From Clostridiales bacterium (GTDB taxonomy: Bacteria; Bacillota; Clostridia; Christensenellales; Aristaeellaceae), in contig JAQXLU010000053.1 of the NCBI GenBank assembly GCA_029012285.1, forward strand, positions 1-58,354: a stretch of DNA of 58,354 nt. Reading direction: 5' to 3'. Position numbers and translations under genes: made by a program. Shown here piece after piece: positions 48,106 to 57,607 of the stretch. The notes beneath the pieces are model-generated. The model saw only the letters and a program-made list of their open reading frames with translations. It was not told the origin of the DNA and searched no databases. Positions within the stretch are counted from its first letter, which is position 1, and every line of letters begins with the position of its first letter.

Positions 48106-51100
48106 ATGTTCAGACGTTTTTTGCTGCTGATGGCAGCGCTCCTCCTGATCGCCATGCCCCTGGGCACTGCGGATGAGGAAACCAATCTGCTGAAAAACCC
48201 GGGTTTTGAGGAGCTGACGGACGCAGGCATGCCCGTGGGCTGGCAGACGGACGCCTATGTGACCCGGGAGGGCATCACCAGCTTCAGCGTGACCGGGGAT
48301 GCCCAGGACGGCGAACACGCGGCTCTGATAGAAAGCTACGACATGAACGACGCGCGCTTTGCCCAAACCGTCAAGGTAAAACCGAACGCGATGTACCGCC
48401 TGTCCGGATGGATCAAGGCCTCGGAGATTCCCGATGCGGGACGGGGCGCCAATTTGTCCGTGGAGGGGGTGTATGTCTTTTCGGACAGCTTCTACGAGAC
48501 GGAGGGCGAGTGGGTCTACGTTGAAACCTACGGCCTCACGAGCGACGATCAGACAGAGCTCACCATATTTGCCCGTTTGGGCGGATACAGCGGCGAAAGC
48601 CAGGGCGCGGCAGCCTTCGACAATCTATCCCTGGTGAAGGTGGACGAGCTGCCCGAGGGGATCTTTGCAGACGCCTGGTATGCTGACAAGCAGGCGCAGG
48701 CAGTTCAGCCCGTGGACGATACCGAAACCGGCGAGGCCAAGCCCTTCTGGCCCTGGCTGATTGTCATTGCGCTATGCTACGCCGCAGTCGCCATCTGCCT
48801 GATGGCGCTTTTCCAAAGCGACCAGCGGGAAGCTGCCCATCTCGAGCGCATCCAGCACAAGGCTGGCAGGATGCCCGCCTTCGCCATCATCGGCCTGTGC
48901 ATCGCGGCGCTTGCGCGCATCCTTGTGGCACTGCGGGTGGATGGCTACCAGGTGGATGTGAACTGCTTCACGGCCTGGGGCAACACCATGGCCAAGGTGG
49001 GGCCTGGATTGTTCTACCAAAGCAACTGGTGCGACTATGTGCCGGGCTACATCTATGTGATGGGCCTCAACGGCTTGGTGGCCCAGGTGCTTCAGGGCAT
49101 CGTCAGTCCAGCCTTTGTGCATAAGCTGATCCCCATGACCTGCGATCTGCTGAGCGCATGGATGGTCTACCATCTGGCGGTAGAGCATGAATACACGCGC
49201 CGTCAAGCGGGCGTTTTCGCCCTGCTGATGGCTTTCAACCCGGCAGTATTCCTCAACAGCGCGGCCTGGTGCCAGATCGACAGCGTGCTCTGCGTGGGGC
49301 TGATGCTGGTGGCGTATTTCGCGGTGCACCGTCAATGGACCGTTGTGCTGCCCCTGTATGTGCTTTGCATCCTGATGAAGCCCCAGGCGCTGATGCTTGG
49401 CTTCCTGGGGCTGTCCGCCCTCATCATGGAATGGGTGCGCCATCCCGCCACGGACGATGAGGGCAGGCGCTACCACCGGGATATGCTGATCGGCCTTGGC
49501 ATCTCCGCAGCGGTGGCGCTGGTGATCATTCTACCGTTCTGCTTCCACCAGACCTCGCCGCTGTGGCTGTACAATCTCTATCAGGACACCCTGGCCTCCT
49601 ATCCCTACGCGACGCTCAACACGGCCAACCTGTTCTATCTCTTTGACGGCAACTGGGACAGCATTGCCAATCCGGCCTCCACCGGGGCCTGCCTGTTCTT
49701 CGCCGATATGGCGGCTGCATGGGGTGTATATGCCTTCATCCGCCAGCGCGGGCGGCAAAGGGCGTGGTTCCTTGAGCCCATCCTGATGGCGGTGTACGCG
49801 CTTGTCTACCTGGTGCTGGGCCTCGTGGTCTGCACCTGGCTGCAGCTGGGCGTTGTCACCATGTCGATGGCCTTCGCGCTCGTCCTGCCGATGTACATCC
49901 GCTCCGGTAAACTGGCGCAACTGCCGCTTTGCGGCGCGGTGCTCTTCCTGCTGCTGTATGTCTTTGGCATCAAGATGCACGAACGCTACCTGTTCCCGGC
50001 CATCTTTCTGCTGGGCATGGCCTACGCCATCCGCCGCGACCGCCGCATCCTGGGATTGCTTATCGGCGCGTCCTGCATGCTCTTCATCAACGAGGGCGTT
50101 GTGCTGGATAACTCGCTGCGGCTGGGCGCCACCATGGGACACCTGAACGCAGATAACCGCGTGCTGGCGATTTGCCTGTCCCTGTGCAACGTGGGCATTG
50201 CCCTGACTTCCGTGTGGACCTGCCACCGCATCTGCGTGGAGGACGCTCAGGTGCGCTACCAGGAGAATCAGTCCGGCCCGGTCTACCAGGAGCATCCCTG
50301 CACGCCGCTGACCTTCCAGGGCAACGCCAAGCTGGGGCTGCGCCGCGTGGACGCACTGCTGATCCTGGGTGTGACGCTGGTGTATTCCCTCGTGACGCTG
50401 ACGACCCTCGGATCTACCAAGGCGCCGCAGAAGCCGTGGAAGTCCACCGCACCCAATGAGTATGTGTACATTGACCTGGGACAGCATTACGATGATTTCA
50501 GCATGCTGTATTTCTGCCAGGTCAGTTACAGCAATTTCGCCGTGGCGGTCAGCGACGACATGGAGGGTCAGGGCTGGTCGGCAGATTACCCGGCGCAGAT
50601 GGAGCAGGGCCAGTGCTTCCAATGGAAATACCTCAAGCGCAGCTACATATCCAACGGGTCACCTGTTTTCGTCGACGCCTCCACCTTCGCGGATGTGCAA
50701 AAGCTGTCCGGCCGTTATGTGCGCATCAACCCGATGCAGGTGGGCCTGGTCATCAACGAGTTGATCTTCAAGGACACATCGGGGCAGTTGATTACCGGCG
50801 CAACCGTGGTCGGCCGGGAGAACGCCAATGAGAGCTCGCCCCTGTACTCCGCGCCGGAGCACCTGCTGGATGAGCAGGATACCCTGGAGGGCGAACCCGG
50901 CTGGTGGAACTCCACCTACTTTGACGAAATCTACCATGCCCGCACCGCCTTTGAGCATACGCAGCACACCAACGCCTATGAGTGGACGCATCCGCCGCTG
51001 GGGAAGATCATCATGAGCTGGTTTGTGGCGCTCTTTGGCATGACGCCCTTCGGCTGGCGCTTTGGCGGCGCGCTGTGCGGCATCCTGATGCTGCCAGCGA

Positions 51101-52344
51101 TGTATCTGCTGGTGAAGCAGCTGACCAAGCGCACCGACATGGCCTTTACCGCCATGCTGCTCATGACGCTGGACTGCATGCACCTCACCCAGACCCAGCT
51201 GGCGACCATCGACAGTTACCCGGTGTTGTTCATCATGCTCAGCTACTTCTTCATGCTGCGCTTTATGCAGCGGGACATTGTGCTGGAGGACGTGAAGCGC
51301 GTTCTGCCCGACCTGACGCTGAGTGGGTTCTTCATGGGCTGCTCCATCGCCAGCAAGTGGATTGGCGTGTATGCCGGCGCTGGGCTGGCCGTGCTGTACT
51401 TCTGGACCTGCTTCCGGCACCTGCGTCTGGGCCGCATGGCCGCCAGCATGCTCCAGGATGGCAAGCCATACACCCCCGAAGCGCTTTCCATTCTGGAACG
51501 CCGGGAGAAGAAGGCCTTCCCCCGCTTTGTGGTGCTGTGCCTGTGGTGTCTGCTGTTCTTCGTGGCCGTACCCCTGGTGATCTACCTGCTGTCCTACACC
51601 GTGCATTTCTCCGACAGGCATTTTAACAGCCTGTGGGATTTCCTGAAAACGGTGTACAACACCAATTTCGGCAAGTACAACAGCATGATGTCCTACCACA
51701 GCACGCCGGGCCTGGGCATGGATCACTTCTTCTATTCCCCCTGGTACGAGTGGCCGCTGATGATGAAGCCCATGTACTATGCCTCCGCCGCCTTTACGCC
51801 TGCGGGGAAGACCTACGCCATCTTCTGCTTTGGCAACCCCTGGGTGTGGGTGGTCGGAATCGGCGGCATCCTCTATACCGCCTGGCAGTGGGGGAAGGGC
51901 CATCGCTACACCCTGGCAGGCAGTGAGGGGCCCTTCCATGTCCATCGGGATAGCTGGGATGTCGCGCCAGCGTTCATCCTCGTTGGTCTGCTGGCGCAGT
52001 TCTTGCCGTGGGTGCTCGTGCCGCGCGGAACGTACATCTACCACTACTTCGCCAGCGTGCCCTTCCTGATTCTCGGCACCATGCTGATGCTGCATCACTT
52101 CACCCTTTGCAAGCCCAGGGCAGGGAAGATCGTCTGCATCGTCTACCTGGCGCTGTGCCTTATATGGTTTATTCTGCTCTTCCCCTATGCCAGCGGCGTG
52201 ATGACGCCCACCTGGTGGATGGATGCCATCCGCGACTATCCCTACATTCCTCTCATCCCGGATTACTGGAAGAACGGTTTCCTTAAGAACCTCTCCCTCA
52301 TCCTGGAAAAGATTCCAATCCTCCCGAACGTTTATCACCATTGA
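48106..52344 (+). CDS. giant two-module GT-C glycosyltransferase with carbohydrate-binding-like domains
   Basis: 1412 residues. Order: signal peptide (about 1-20); a beta-sandwich CBM-like domain (about 25-185; NLLKNPGFEEL, YRLSGWIKAS); a first multi-pass GT-C module (about 220-775, with GYQVDVNCFTAWG near 280); a second F5/8-like extracellular domain (about 778-900; EYVYIDLGQHYDDF); and a second GT-C module of the PMT type (about 935-1400; YFDEIYHARTAFEHTQ, WTHPPLGK, and LATIDSYPVLFIML). The second module is a good match to protein-O-mannosyltransferases; the first is nearer to GT87/mannosyltransferase-like lipid-sugar users. Likely moves sugars from lipid-phosphate donors to an extracellular acceptor. 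ATG 48106 follows GAGGTGA. Confidence 0.88.
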   Translation: MFRRFLLLMAALLLIAMPLGTADEETNLLKNPGFEELTDAGMPVGWQTDAYVTREGITSFSVTGDAQDGEHAALIESYDMNDARFAQTVKVKPNAMYRLSGWIKASEIPDAGRGANLSVEGVYVFSDSFYETEGEWVYVETYGLTSDDQTELTIFARLGGYSGESQGAAAFDNLSLVKVDELPEGIFADAWYADKQAQAVQPVDDTETGEAKPFWPWLIVIALCYAAVAICLMALFQSDQREAAHLERIQHKAGRMPAFAIIGLCIAALARILVALRVDGYQVDVNCFTAWGNTMAKVGPGLFYQSNWCDYVPGYIYVMGLNGLVAQVLQGIVSPAFVHKLIPMTCDLLSAWMVYHLAVEHEYTRRQAGVFALLMAFNPAVFLNSAAWCQIDSVLCVGLMLVAYFAVHRQWTVVLPLYVLCILMKPQALMLGFLGLSALIMEWVRHPATDDEGRRYHRDMLIGLGISAAVALVIILPFCFHQTSPLWLYNLYQDTLASYPYATLNTANLFYLFDGNWDSIANPASTGACLFFADMAAAWGVYAFIRQRGRQRAWFLEPILMAVYALVYLVLGLVVCTWLQLGVVTMSMAFALVLPMYIRSGKLAQLPLCGAVLFLLLYVFGIKMHERYLFPAIFLLGMAYAIRRDRRILGLLIGASCMLFINEGVVLDNSLRLGATMGHLNADNRVLAICLSLCNVGIALTSVWTCHRICVEDAQVRYQENQSGPVYQEHPCTPLTFQGNAKLGLRRVDALLILGVTLVYSLVTLTTLGSTKAPQKPWKSTAPNEYVYIDLGQHYDDFSMLYFCQVSYSNFAVAVSDDMEGQGWSADYPAQMEQGQCFQWKYLKRSYISNGSPVFVDASTFADVQKLSGRYVRINPMQVGLVINELIFKDTSGQLITGATVVGRENANESSPLYSAPEHLLDEQDTLEGEPGWWNSTYFDEIYHARTAFEHTQHTNAYEWTHPPLGKIIMSWFVALFGMTPFGWRFGGALCGILMLPAMYLLVKQLTKRTDMAFTAMLLMTLDCMHLTQTQLATIDSYPVLFIMLSYFFMLRFMQRDIVLEDVKRVLPDLTLSGFFMGCSIASKWIGVYAGAGLAVLYFWTCFRHLRLGRMAASMLQDGKPYTPEALSILERREKKAFPRFVVLCLWCLLFFVAVPLVIYLLSYTVHFSDRHFNSLWDFLKTVYNTNFGKYNSMMSYHSTPGLGMDHFFYSPWYEWPLMMKPMYYASAAFTPAGKTYAIFCFGNPWVWVVGIGGILYTAWQWGKGHRYTLAGSEGPFHVHRDSWDVAPAFILVGLLAQFLPWVLVPRGTYIYHYFASVPFLILGTMLMLHHFTLCKPRAGKIVCIVYLALCLIWFILLFPYASGVMTPTWWMDAIRDYPYIPLIPDYWKNGFLKNLSLILEKIPILPNVYHH

Positions 52345-52349
52345 TGATT

Positions 52350-52381
52350 CCTCCTGCCGCTTCCCCGGCAGGAGGTTTTTT
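52350..52381 (+). terminator. terminator of the GT-C gene
   Basis: CCTCCTGCCG (52350-52359), 6-nt loop, CGGCAGGAGG (52366-52375), six T. Confidence 0.9.
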
Positions 52382-52393
52382 CGCCTGTTCGCA

Positions 52394-52422
52394 TTGCATT
52401 TTGACGGATTATGCGCTACAAT
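52394..52422 (+). promoter_or_regulatory. possible promoter of the yifB-like gene
   Basis: TTGCAT (52394-52399), 17-nt spacer, TACAAT (52417-52422). The -35 is only half matched. Confidence 0.45.
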
Positions 52423-52458
52423 GGTTGTACATGACAAATGATGAACGGAGGTGGAGCC

Positions 52459-53991
52459 ATGCTGGCGCGCACGCTCGGATATGGTTTGAATGGCGTCAAC
52501 GGCTTTGCTGTCAAGGTGGAGGTCTACGCAGCCAACGGCATGCCCGCGCTGGAGATCATCGGGCTGCCGGATGCGTCCGTCAAGGAAAGCCGTGACCGCG
52601 TCAGCGCAGCCATCAGGAACGCTGGCTTTTCCATGCCCATCTCCCGGCTGACCGTCAACCTGGCCCCCGCAGATATGAAGAAGGAAGGCCCTGCCTTTGA
52701 CCTGCCCATCGCCGTAGGTGTGCTGATGGCTTCCAACCAGCTGGATCAGATGGATCTGACCCGCACGCTGATGCTGGGCGAGCTTTCCCTGGATGGCAGC
52801 CTCCAGCCGGTGCGCGGTGCGCTGCCGATGGTGATCAGCGCCAGCGAGCAGGGCATCATCGACGTGATCCTGCCGGAGGGAAACGCGGAGGAGGTCGCTT
52901 GCATCCAGGGCATTCGCGTATATCCAGCCAAGCATCTACGCCAGGTGGTGATGCACCTCAAGGGCAAGGAGCGCATCCCAGCCCAGTGCCAGCGCTCCTA
53001 TCAGGAGATCGTGTCCTCCGCTCAGTGCATGATGGACATGGCCTCGGTGCAGGGGCAGCTTGGCGCGCGTCGTGCCCTGGAGGTCGCTGCTGCAGGCGGG
53101 CACAACATGCTGATGATTGGCGTTCCCGGCTCAGGCAAGACCATGCTTGCCCGCTGCCTGCCGGGGATTCTGCCTCCGCTGACCTTCGACGAGGCCCTGG
53201 AGACCACCCGCATTCATTCCATTGCCGGAAAGCTGACCCCCGGCAGCGGGCTGATGGTGACGCGGCCCTTCTGTGCGCCCCACCACAGCGCGTCGGTGGC
53301 GAGCCTGATCGGCGGCGGCTCCAATGCCCGCCCGGGCGAGGTCAGCATGGCCCACAATGGCGTGCTGTTCATGGATGAATTGCCCGAATTCAGCCGCAAC
53401 GCGCTGGAAGCCCTCCGCCAGCCGCTGGAAGATGGCGTGGTGTCGGTCACACGGGTGCAGAACCAGGCGCAATATCAATCCAGCTTCATGCTGGTGGCAA
53501 GCATGAACCCCTGTCCCTGCGGCTTCTTCGGGAGCAAGCAGAAGCAGTGCCGGTGCTCCAAGCATGAGATTCGCCGCTACCTGGATCGGGTGTCCGGCCC
53601 GCTCCTGGACCGCATCGACATACAGATTGAGGTCGACGCTGTGCCCGTGAAGGAAATCAGCAGCGGCGCGGCGGGGGAGTCCTCCGCGGTGGTCGGCGCG
53701 CGGGTGCGTAAAGCCCGCGAAATGCAGCAGGCGCGTTACAGCAAGGATGGCATCCACTGCAACGCGCAGCTGGACGCAAAGCTGAGCCGCCGCTACTGCG
53801 CCCTGACGCAGGAGGCGGAAACACTGCTCCACATGGCAGTGGAACGCATGGGCATGAGCATGCGTGCCTATGGACGCGTTTTGAAGGTGGCCCGCACCAT
53901 CGCCGACCTGGAGGGCACGGAGCAGATTGGCACCGCCCATGTAGCCGAGGCCATCCAATACCGCGAGCTGGACGGAAAGTACTGGCAATGA
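52459..53991 (+). CDS. YifB/ComM family Mg-chelatase-like AAA ATPase
   Basis: 510 residues. N-terminal Lon-protease-like (ChlI) domain: EVYAANGMPALEIIGLPD ... SRDRVSAAIRNAGF; then the AAA core with Walker A GVPGSGKT (about residue 221-228), Walker B VLFMDELPEF and a zinc-like CPCGFFGSKQKQCRCS insert; finally a Mg_chelatase_C domain. ComM of other bacteria is a hexameric helicase for branch migration in natural transformation. Start at ATG 52459 with GGAGG upstream. No competence operon is nearby, but yraN (restriction-fold nuclease) lies upstream. Confidence 0.95.
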   Translation: MLARTLGYGLNGVNGFAVKVEVYAANGMPALEIIGLPDASVKESRDRVSAAIRNAGFSMPISRLTVNLAPADMKKEGPAFDLPIAVGVLMASNQLDQMDLTRTLMLGELSLDGSLQPVRGALPMVISASEQGIIDVILPEGNAEEVACIQGIRVYPAKHLRQVVMHLKGKERIPAQCQRSYQEIVSSAQCMMDMASVQGQLGARRALEVAAAGGHNMLMIGVPGSGKTMLARCLPGILPPLTFDEALETTRIHSIAGKLTPGSGLMVTRPFCAPHHSASVASLIGGGSNARPGEVSMAHNGVLFMDELPEFSRNALEALRQPLEDGVVSVTRVQNQAQYQSSFMLVASMNPCPCGFFGSKQKQCRCSKHEIRRYLDRVSGPLLDRIDIQIEVDAVPVKEISSGAAGESSAVVGARVRKAREMQQARYSKDGIHCNAQLDAKLSRRYCALTQEAETLLHMAVERMGMSMRAYGRVLKVARTIADLEGTEQIGTAHVAEAIQYRELDGKYWQ

Positions 53992-54027
53992 TGGGTCAAG
54001 CACCATCCGCGATGTCCAGCGATAGAA

Positions 54028-54056
54028 TTGACTTTCCAGCGCTCATTCTGTATAAT
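54028..54056 (+). promoter_or_regulatory. sigma-A promoter of galT
   Basis: TTGACT (54028-54033), 17-nt spacer, TATAAT (54051-54056). The leader is about 43 nt. Confidence 0.8.
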
Positions 54057-54105
54057 AACCAATGAAATAACGGCGGTTTTCCGCCTATGAAAAGGGGCAC
54101 TGACG

Positions 54106-55641
54106 ATGAACTGGTCTGAAACGGTAACGCAACGGATTGAGGAGCTGCTCTGTTTTGCACAAGCCAAGCAGCTGATCGAGCAGGTCGACCTGCCGTATTA
54201 TCGCAATCTGCTGCTGGATGTGATGGATTTGGATGCGCCGGAAGGGGAGCCGACGATCCCTGAAGCCGTGCCTGCCACCGCCACAAAGCTACTGTCGGCG
54301 CTGTGCGACCTCGCCGTGGAAAAGGGTCTCATCGAGGACATGGGCTATGCCCGCGATCTGTTCTCCACCCGCATCATGGGGCTGCTGACGCCCTCGCCCA
54401 AGGCCGTGCGGGAAGCCTTCCTCCAGGATGTGGCCGCTGGCCGCGCCGAGCAGGCGACCGACCGTTTCTACCACATGTGCCGCGATTGCGACTACATCAA
54501 GGTGGACGCCATCGCCCAGAATGTGCGCTATTTCGCCGACAGCCCTGCCGGTGAACTGGAGATCACCATCAACCTGTCCAAGCCCGAGAAGGACCCCAAG
54601 GAGATCGCCAAGCTGAAGAACGCCCCCAGCGTCGGCTATCCCAAGTGCATGCTGTGCGTGGAGAATCCCGGCTATCGCGGCAGGAGCAACTTCCCGGCAA
54701 GGCAGAATCATCGCGTTGTACCCATCAAGCTGGCCGGGCAGGACTGGTTCGTGCAGTATTCGCCCTATGCGTATTACGACGAGCATTGCATCGTGTTCAA
54801 CAGCCAGCACATCCCCATGAAAATCAGCCGAGGCACCTTTGAGCGCCTGTTTGACTTTGTGCGACAGCTGCCCCATTATGTGCTGGGCTCCAATGCGGAT
54901 CTGCCCATCGTCGGCGGCTCCATCCTCAACCACGACCACTTCCAGGGCGGCCGCTATTCCTTCCCGATGGACAAGGCGCCCATCAAGGTCAAGTTGAATA
55001 CGCCTGTGGACGGCGTGCGGGCATCCATTCTGGATTGGCCCATGTCCGCCATCCAGCTGCGCGGCAAGGACGAAAGCGCCCTTATCAACGAGGCTGAGCG
55101 CATCCTGAACGCCTGGAGCAGCTATTCCGACCCGTCTTGCGATATCCTTGCCCAGACGGACGGCACGCCCCATAACACCATCACGCCCATCCTGCGCAAG
55201 GTGGGCGACGAGTACAGATTAAGCCTGGTGCTGCGCAACAACCGCACCAGCGATGAGCACCCGCTGGGTATCTTCCACCCGCACGCGCCGCTGCACCACA
55301 TCAAGAAGGAGAACATCGGCCTGATCGAAGTGATGGGTCTGTTCATCCTGCCTGGCCGCCTGAAGACCGAGCTTGCCGCGCTGGAGGACTTCCTGACCGG
55401 CGAGCGCGCCCTGGTACGCCCCGATGAAAGCGATATGAGCGCTAAGCACTTCGACTGGGTGCAGGAGATTGTCGCGTCGCATGGGCTGTGCAAGGATCAT
55501 GCGGACACGGCAGCTTTGCTCCGGAGCGAGGTCGCCAAGGTTTGTGCGCAGGTGCTGGCGGATGCCGGCGTGTTCAAGCAGGACGAGAACGGCCTGAACG
55601 GCTTCCTGCGGTTCATGGCAAGCCTGGGGTATCAGAAATAA
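54106..55641 (+). CDS. galT: UDP-glucose-hexose-1-phosphate uridylyltransferase, Bacillota type
   Basis: Leloir pathway enzyme: UDP-glucose + galactose-1-P to glucose-1-P + UDP-galactose. 511 residues, the long class II form found in Bacillota; no obvious HxH-type active site of the E. coli class but the class II motif NHDHFQGGRYSF (about residues 276-287) and FPARQNHRVVP near 200 are present. ATG 54106 after AAAGGGG. galK and galE are not in the window; a mutarotase gene is 10 kb away. Has its own promoter and terminator. Confidence 0.95.
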   Translation: MNWSETVTQRIEELLCFAQAKQLIEQVDLPYYRNLLLDVMDLDAPEGEPTIPEAVPATATKLLSALCDLAVEKGLIEDMGYARDLFSTRIMGLLTPSPKAVREAFLQDVAAGRAEQATDRFYHMCRDCDYIKVDAIAQNVRYFADSPAGELEITINLSKPEKDPKEIAKLKNAPSVGYPKCMLCVENPGYRGRSNFPARQNHRVVPIKLAGQDWFVQYSPYAYYDEHCIVFNSQHIPMKISRGTFERLFDFVRQLPHYVLGSNADLPIVGGSILNHDHFQGGRYSFPMDKAPIKVKLNTPVDGVRASILDWPMSAIQLRGKDESALINEAERILNAWSSYSDPSCDILAQTDGTPHNTITPILRKVGDEYRLSLVLRNNRTSDEHPLGIFHPHAPLHHIKKENIGLIEVMGLFILPGRLKTELAALEDFLTGERALVRPDESDMSAKHFDWVQEIVASHGLCKDHADTAALLRSEVAKVCAQVLADAGVFKQDENGLNGFLRFMASLGYQK

Positions 55642-55645
55642 GAAG

Positions 55646-55670
55646 GGCAGGGGAGCTTGGCTCCTCTGCC
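55646..55670. terminator. hairpin between galT and the Xer-type gene
   Basis: GGCAGGGGAGC, 3-nt loop, GCTCCTCTGCC with one G-U pair, then TATTTAC. Lies between convergent genes. Confidence 0.65.
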
Positions 55671-55684
55671 TATTTACATGCTGC

Positions 55685-56800
55685 TTATTCCTTTGTCGGC
55701 GGCGTATCGTCCGAAGTGACGTCGTAAAAAGTCGGTAATTCCACCTGTTCAGCCGCCATGCGACGGCGCTCGTCGGTCATATCGGCATAATGCTTGCGCG
55801 TGGTATCCACCGAGGTATGCCCAAGCACGTCCGCCACCAGGTAGATGTCGCCGGTTTTGTTGTACAAATTGGTCGCGAAGGTGCTGCGCAGCTTGTGTGG
55901 GCTGATGCGCGGCTTGAGGGGCGCGGCAATCGCGGCGTACTTCTTCACCAAGTTCTGCACAGCCCGCTGGGTGATTCGCCGCTTCTGCATGGATAGGAAG
56001 AGCGCGTCCTCATGCCCGGGCTGGGCCTCCATCTTCTCGCGATCCTCCAGGTAGTCAGCCAGCGCCTCTGCCACCTCTGGCGGAAAGTACAGAACCACCT
56101 GGTTGCCGCCCTTGCGGGTCACAAGGAAGGCATTGTTTTCCAGGTTGACATCGCTAATATTCAAGCCAACGCATTCAGATACGCGAACGCCTGTGCCCAA
56201 AAACAAGGACAGGAGCGCAAAATCACGCTTGACTGTCAATTTATGCCAGGCTTGCTGGCGGGCTGTCATCCCGTCACCGGTGGCGGCTTGTTCCAGCATG
56301 CGCTGCATTTCAGACTGCGTCAGGCGCAGAATCGGCTTTTCGTGAATTTTCGGAAGCGGCACCAGGGTCGTCACATTGGCGGGCACGCGGCCGTTTTTGA
56401 ACAGATAATCGTAGAACGACCGGATGGAGCACAACTTGCGCTTGATGGACAAATCGTGGTTGACCATCGGCTTGAGCGGCGCATCGCTGTCCGGTTCATT
56501 TTTGTAATAGAAGGTGAGGTATTCCACATAGGCTGTCAGATCGCTTTGGTTGACCTGTGCCAAATCGTCGTCCGTGAACGCGTACAGCGGCTTGTGTGAA
56601 AAACGGACGCGCTCCGTTTGCAGAAACTGAAAGAAGGTTTTCAGGTCGATGGCATAGGCCAAGCGCGTGAATGTACCGGTTGTGACAGCGATTGCAGAGA
56701 AAAAATCACCGCATGCTGGCGGAAGCTCGCGTGCAACGGAGCGAATCTGCACAATGCGCTGCGCGTCGATTTTCTCGCGGTATGACATTTGATCGGCCAT
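55685..56800 (-). CDS. Xer-type tyrosine recombinase
   Basis: 371 residues. N-terminal SAM-like core-binding domain (about 40-150) and catalytic domain with all residues: Arg206 (GTGVRVSE), Lys230 (RKGGN), His302 and Arg305 (PHKLR), His328 (LGHTS) and Tyr338 (HYADM). Longer than XerC/XerD (about 300), with a 40-residue N-terminal extension and a C-terminal tail. It may resolve chromosome dimers, but no prophage or integron is near and the gene is co-oriented with rnhA and proC, so it looks resident. Start at ATG 56800 behind GGAGAGG. Confidence 0.88.
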   Translation of the reverse strand: MADQMSYREKIDAQRIVQIRSVARELPPACGDFFSAIAVTTGTFTRLAYAIDLKTFFQFLQTERVRFSHKPLYAFTDDDLAQVNQSDLTAYVEYLTFYYKNEPDSDAPLKPMVNHDLSIKRKLCSIRSFYDYLFKNGRVPANVTTLVPLPKIHEKPILRLTQSEMQRMLEQAATGDGMTARQQAWHKLTVKRDFALLSLFLGTGVRVSECVGLNISDVNLENNAFLVTRKGGNQVVLYFPPEVAEALADYLEDREKMEAQPGHEDALFLSMQKRRITQRAVQNLVKKYAAIAAPLKPRISPHKLRSTFATNLYNKTGDIYLVADVLGHTSVDTTRKHYADMTDERRRMAAEQVELPTFYDVTSDDTPPTKE

Positions 56801-56829
56801 CTGCACCTCTCCTTCGCTTGTTTTAGGCA

Positions 56830-56865
56830 TATCTATTCGCAAAACTGTGGTTTAGCGAATAGATA
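56830..56865. repeat. 11-bp inverted repeat in front of the Xer-type gene
   Basis: TATCTATTCGC (56830-56840), 14-nt spacer, GCGAATAGATA (56855-56865); arms perfect. The right arm covers the last codons of the small gene 56852-57082. No T-run follows, so it is not a normal terminator. It could be a binding site or a folded RNA element. Confidence 0.6.
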
Positions 56866-57082
56866 CATCCGTTCCCTGCTCTGCCAATCCGTAGACTTGA
56901 TACAGGCTAAGCATCTGCTTGTACAGCGTTTTCTTACCAAAGAGCGTACGGAATGTCACGGTCTTTTCCTTTCCCTCGCGCTTCAGACTGCACATCTCGG
57001 CTTCTGCATCGTCGTAGTTCTTCTGTATCGCAGCTTGCATCTGCTCGTAACGCGCAAGGCGTTCCTCGTTCGTGGCCGCCAT
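56852..57082 (-). CDS. unrecognised small helical protein, 76 residues
   Basis: Charged, helix-rich (ATNEERLARYEQMQAAIQKNY) with a basic middle (KREGKEKTVTFRTLFGKK) and no membrane segment. No family recognised. It sits between rnhA and the Xer-type gene, and its start codon overlaps the rnhA stop (TGATG), with GAGG upstream, so it is a real operon member. A TTG one codon earlier is possible. The last codons form one arm of the inverted repeat before the Xer-type gene. Confidence 0.72.
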   Translation of the reverse strand: MAATNEERLARYEQMQAAIQKNYDDAEAEMCSLKREGKEKTVTFRTLFGKKTLYKQMLSLYQVYGLAEQGTDVSIR

Positions 57083-57564
57083 CAAACCTCATCCTTCCGG
57101 CCATTGATGCGGCGGTACTCCTCAATCGCGCCCGTCGCCAGCTCGTCGCAGCGGTTGTTCTGCGGATGATCCGCGTGGCCCTTGACCTTCACGAAGGTCA
57201 CGTTGTGCTTCTTCGTTTGCGCGAGCAGGATGAACCACAGATCCTGATTCTCCACCTGGCCGCCGGAGGACGTTTTCCATCCCCTTTTCTGCCAGCCCTC
57301 GATCCAGTGGTCATTGAAGGCCTGCACCATGTAGTTGCTGTCGGAATACAGCATCACGTCACAGGGCTCCTTCAATGCGCCCAGCGCGCTAATGGCGGCA
57401 AACAGCTCCATGCGGTTGTTCGTAGTGCCGGCCATGTAGCCGCTCATTTCCTTTTTATGTGGGCCAAACTCCAGGATGCAGCCCCAGCCGCCCGGGCCAG
57501 GATTGCCAGAGCAGGCGCCGTCAGTATAGATGTTGACCTTCTTGCGTGGACGGGTTTCAGACAA
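57082..57564 (-). CDS. rnhA: ribonuclease HI
   Basis: 160 residues. Degrades the RNA strand of RNA-DNA hybrids. Active-site residues are all visible: Asp15 (YTDGACSGNPGPGG), Glu53 (NNRMELF), Asp75 (LYSDSNY), His130 (KGHADHP) and Asp140 (RCDELA). The start is TTG 57564 with GAGGAGG 7 nt upstream. Clostridia often carry both RNase HI and HII; here rnhB is 10 kb away. It is 43 nt downstream of proC and overlaps the next gene. Confidence 0.96.
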   Translation of the reverse strand: MSETRPRKKVNIYTDGACSGNPGPGGWGCILEFGPHKKEMSGYMAGTTNNRMELFAAISALGALKEPCDVMLYSDSNYMVQAFNDHWIEGWQKRGWKTSSGGQVENQDLWFILLAQTKKHNVTFVKVKGHADHPQNNRCDELATGAIEEYRRINGRKDEV

Positions 57565-57607
57565 AGCAAGGCCTCCTCATTCGTCATTATGCACAAATTT
57601 CAATAGA

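Noticed and set aside
50659..52935. 758-codon open frame on the minus strand
   Set aside because: It runs antisense to the GT-C and YifB-like genes, spans their terminator and promoter, and has no family resemblance; a GC-rich shadow frame.
55685..56800. Prophage integrase reading of the tyrosine recombinase
   Set aside because: No phage genes, tRNA or att-like repeats beside it and it is in line with proC and rnhA.
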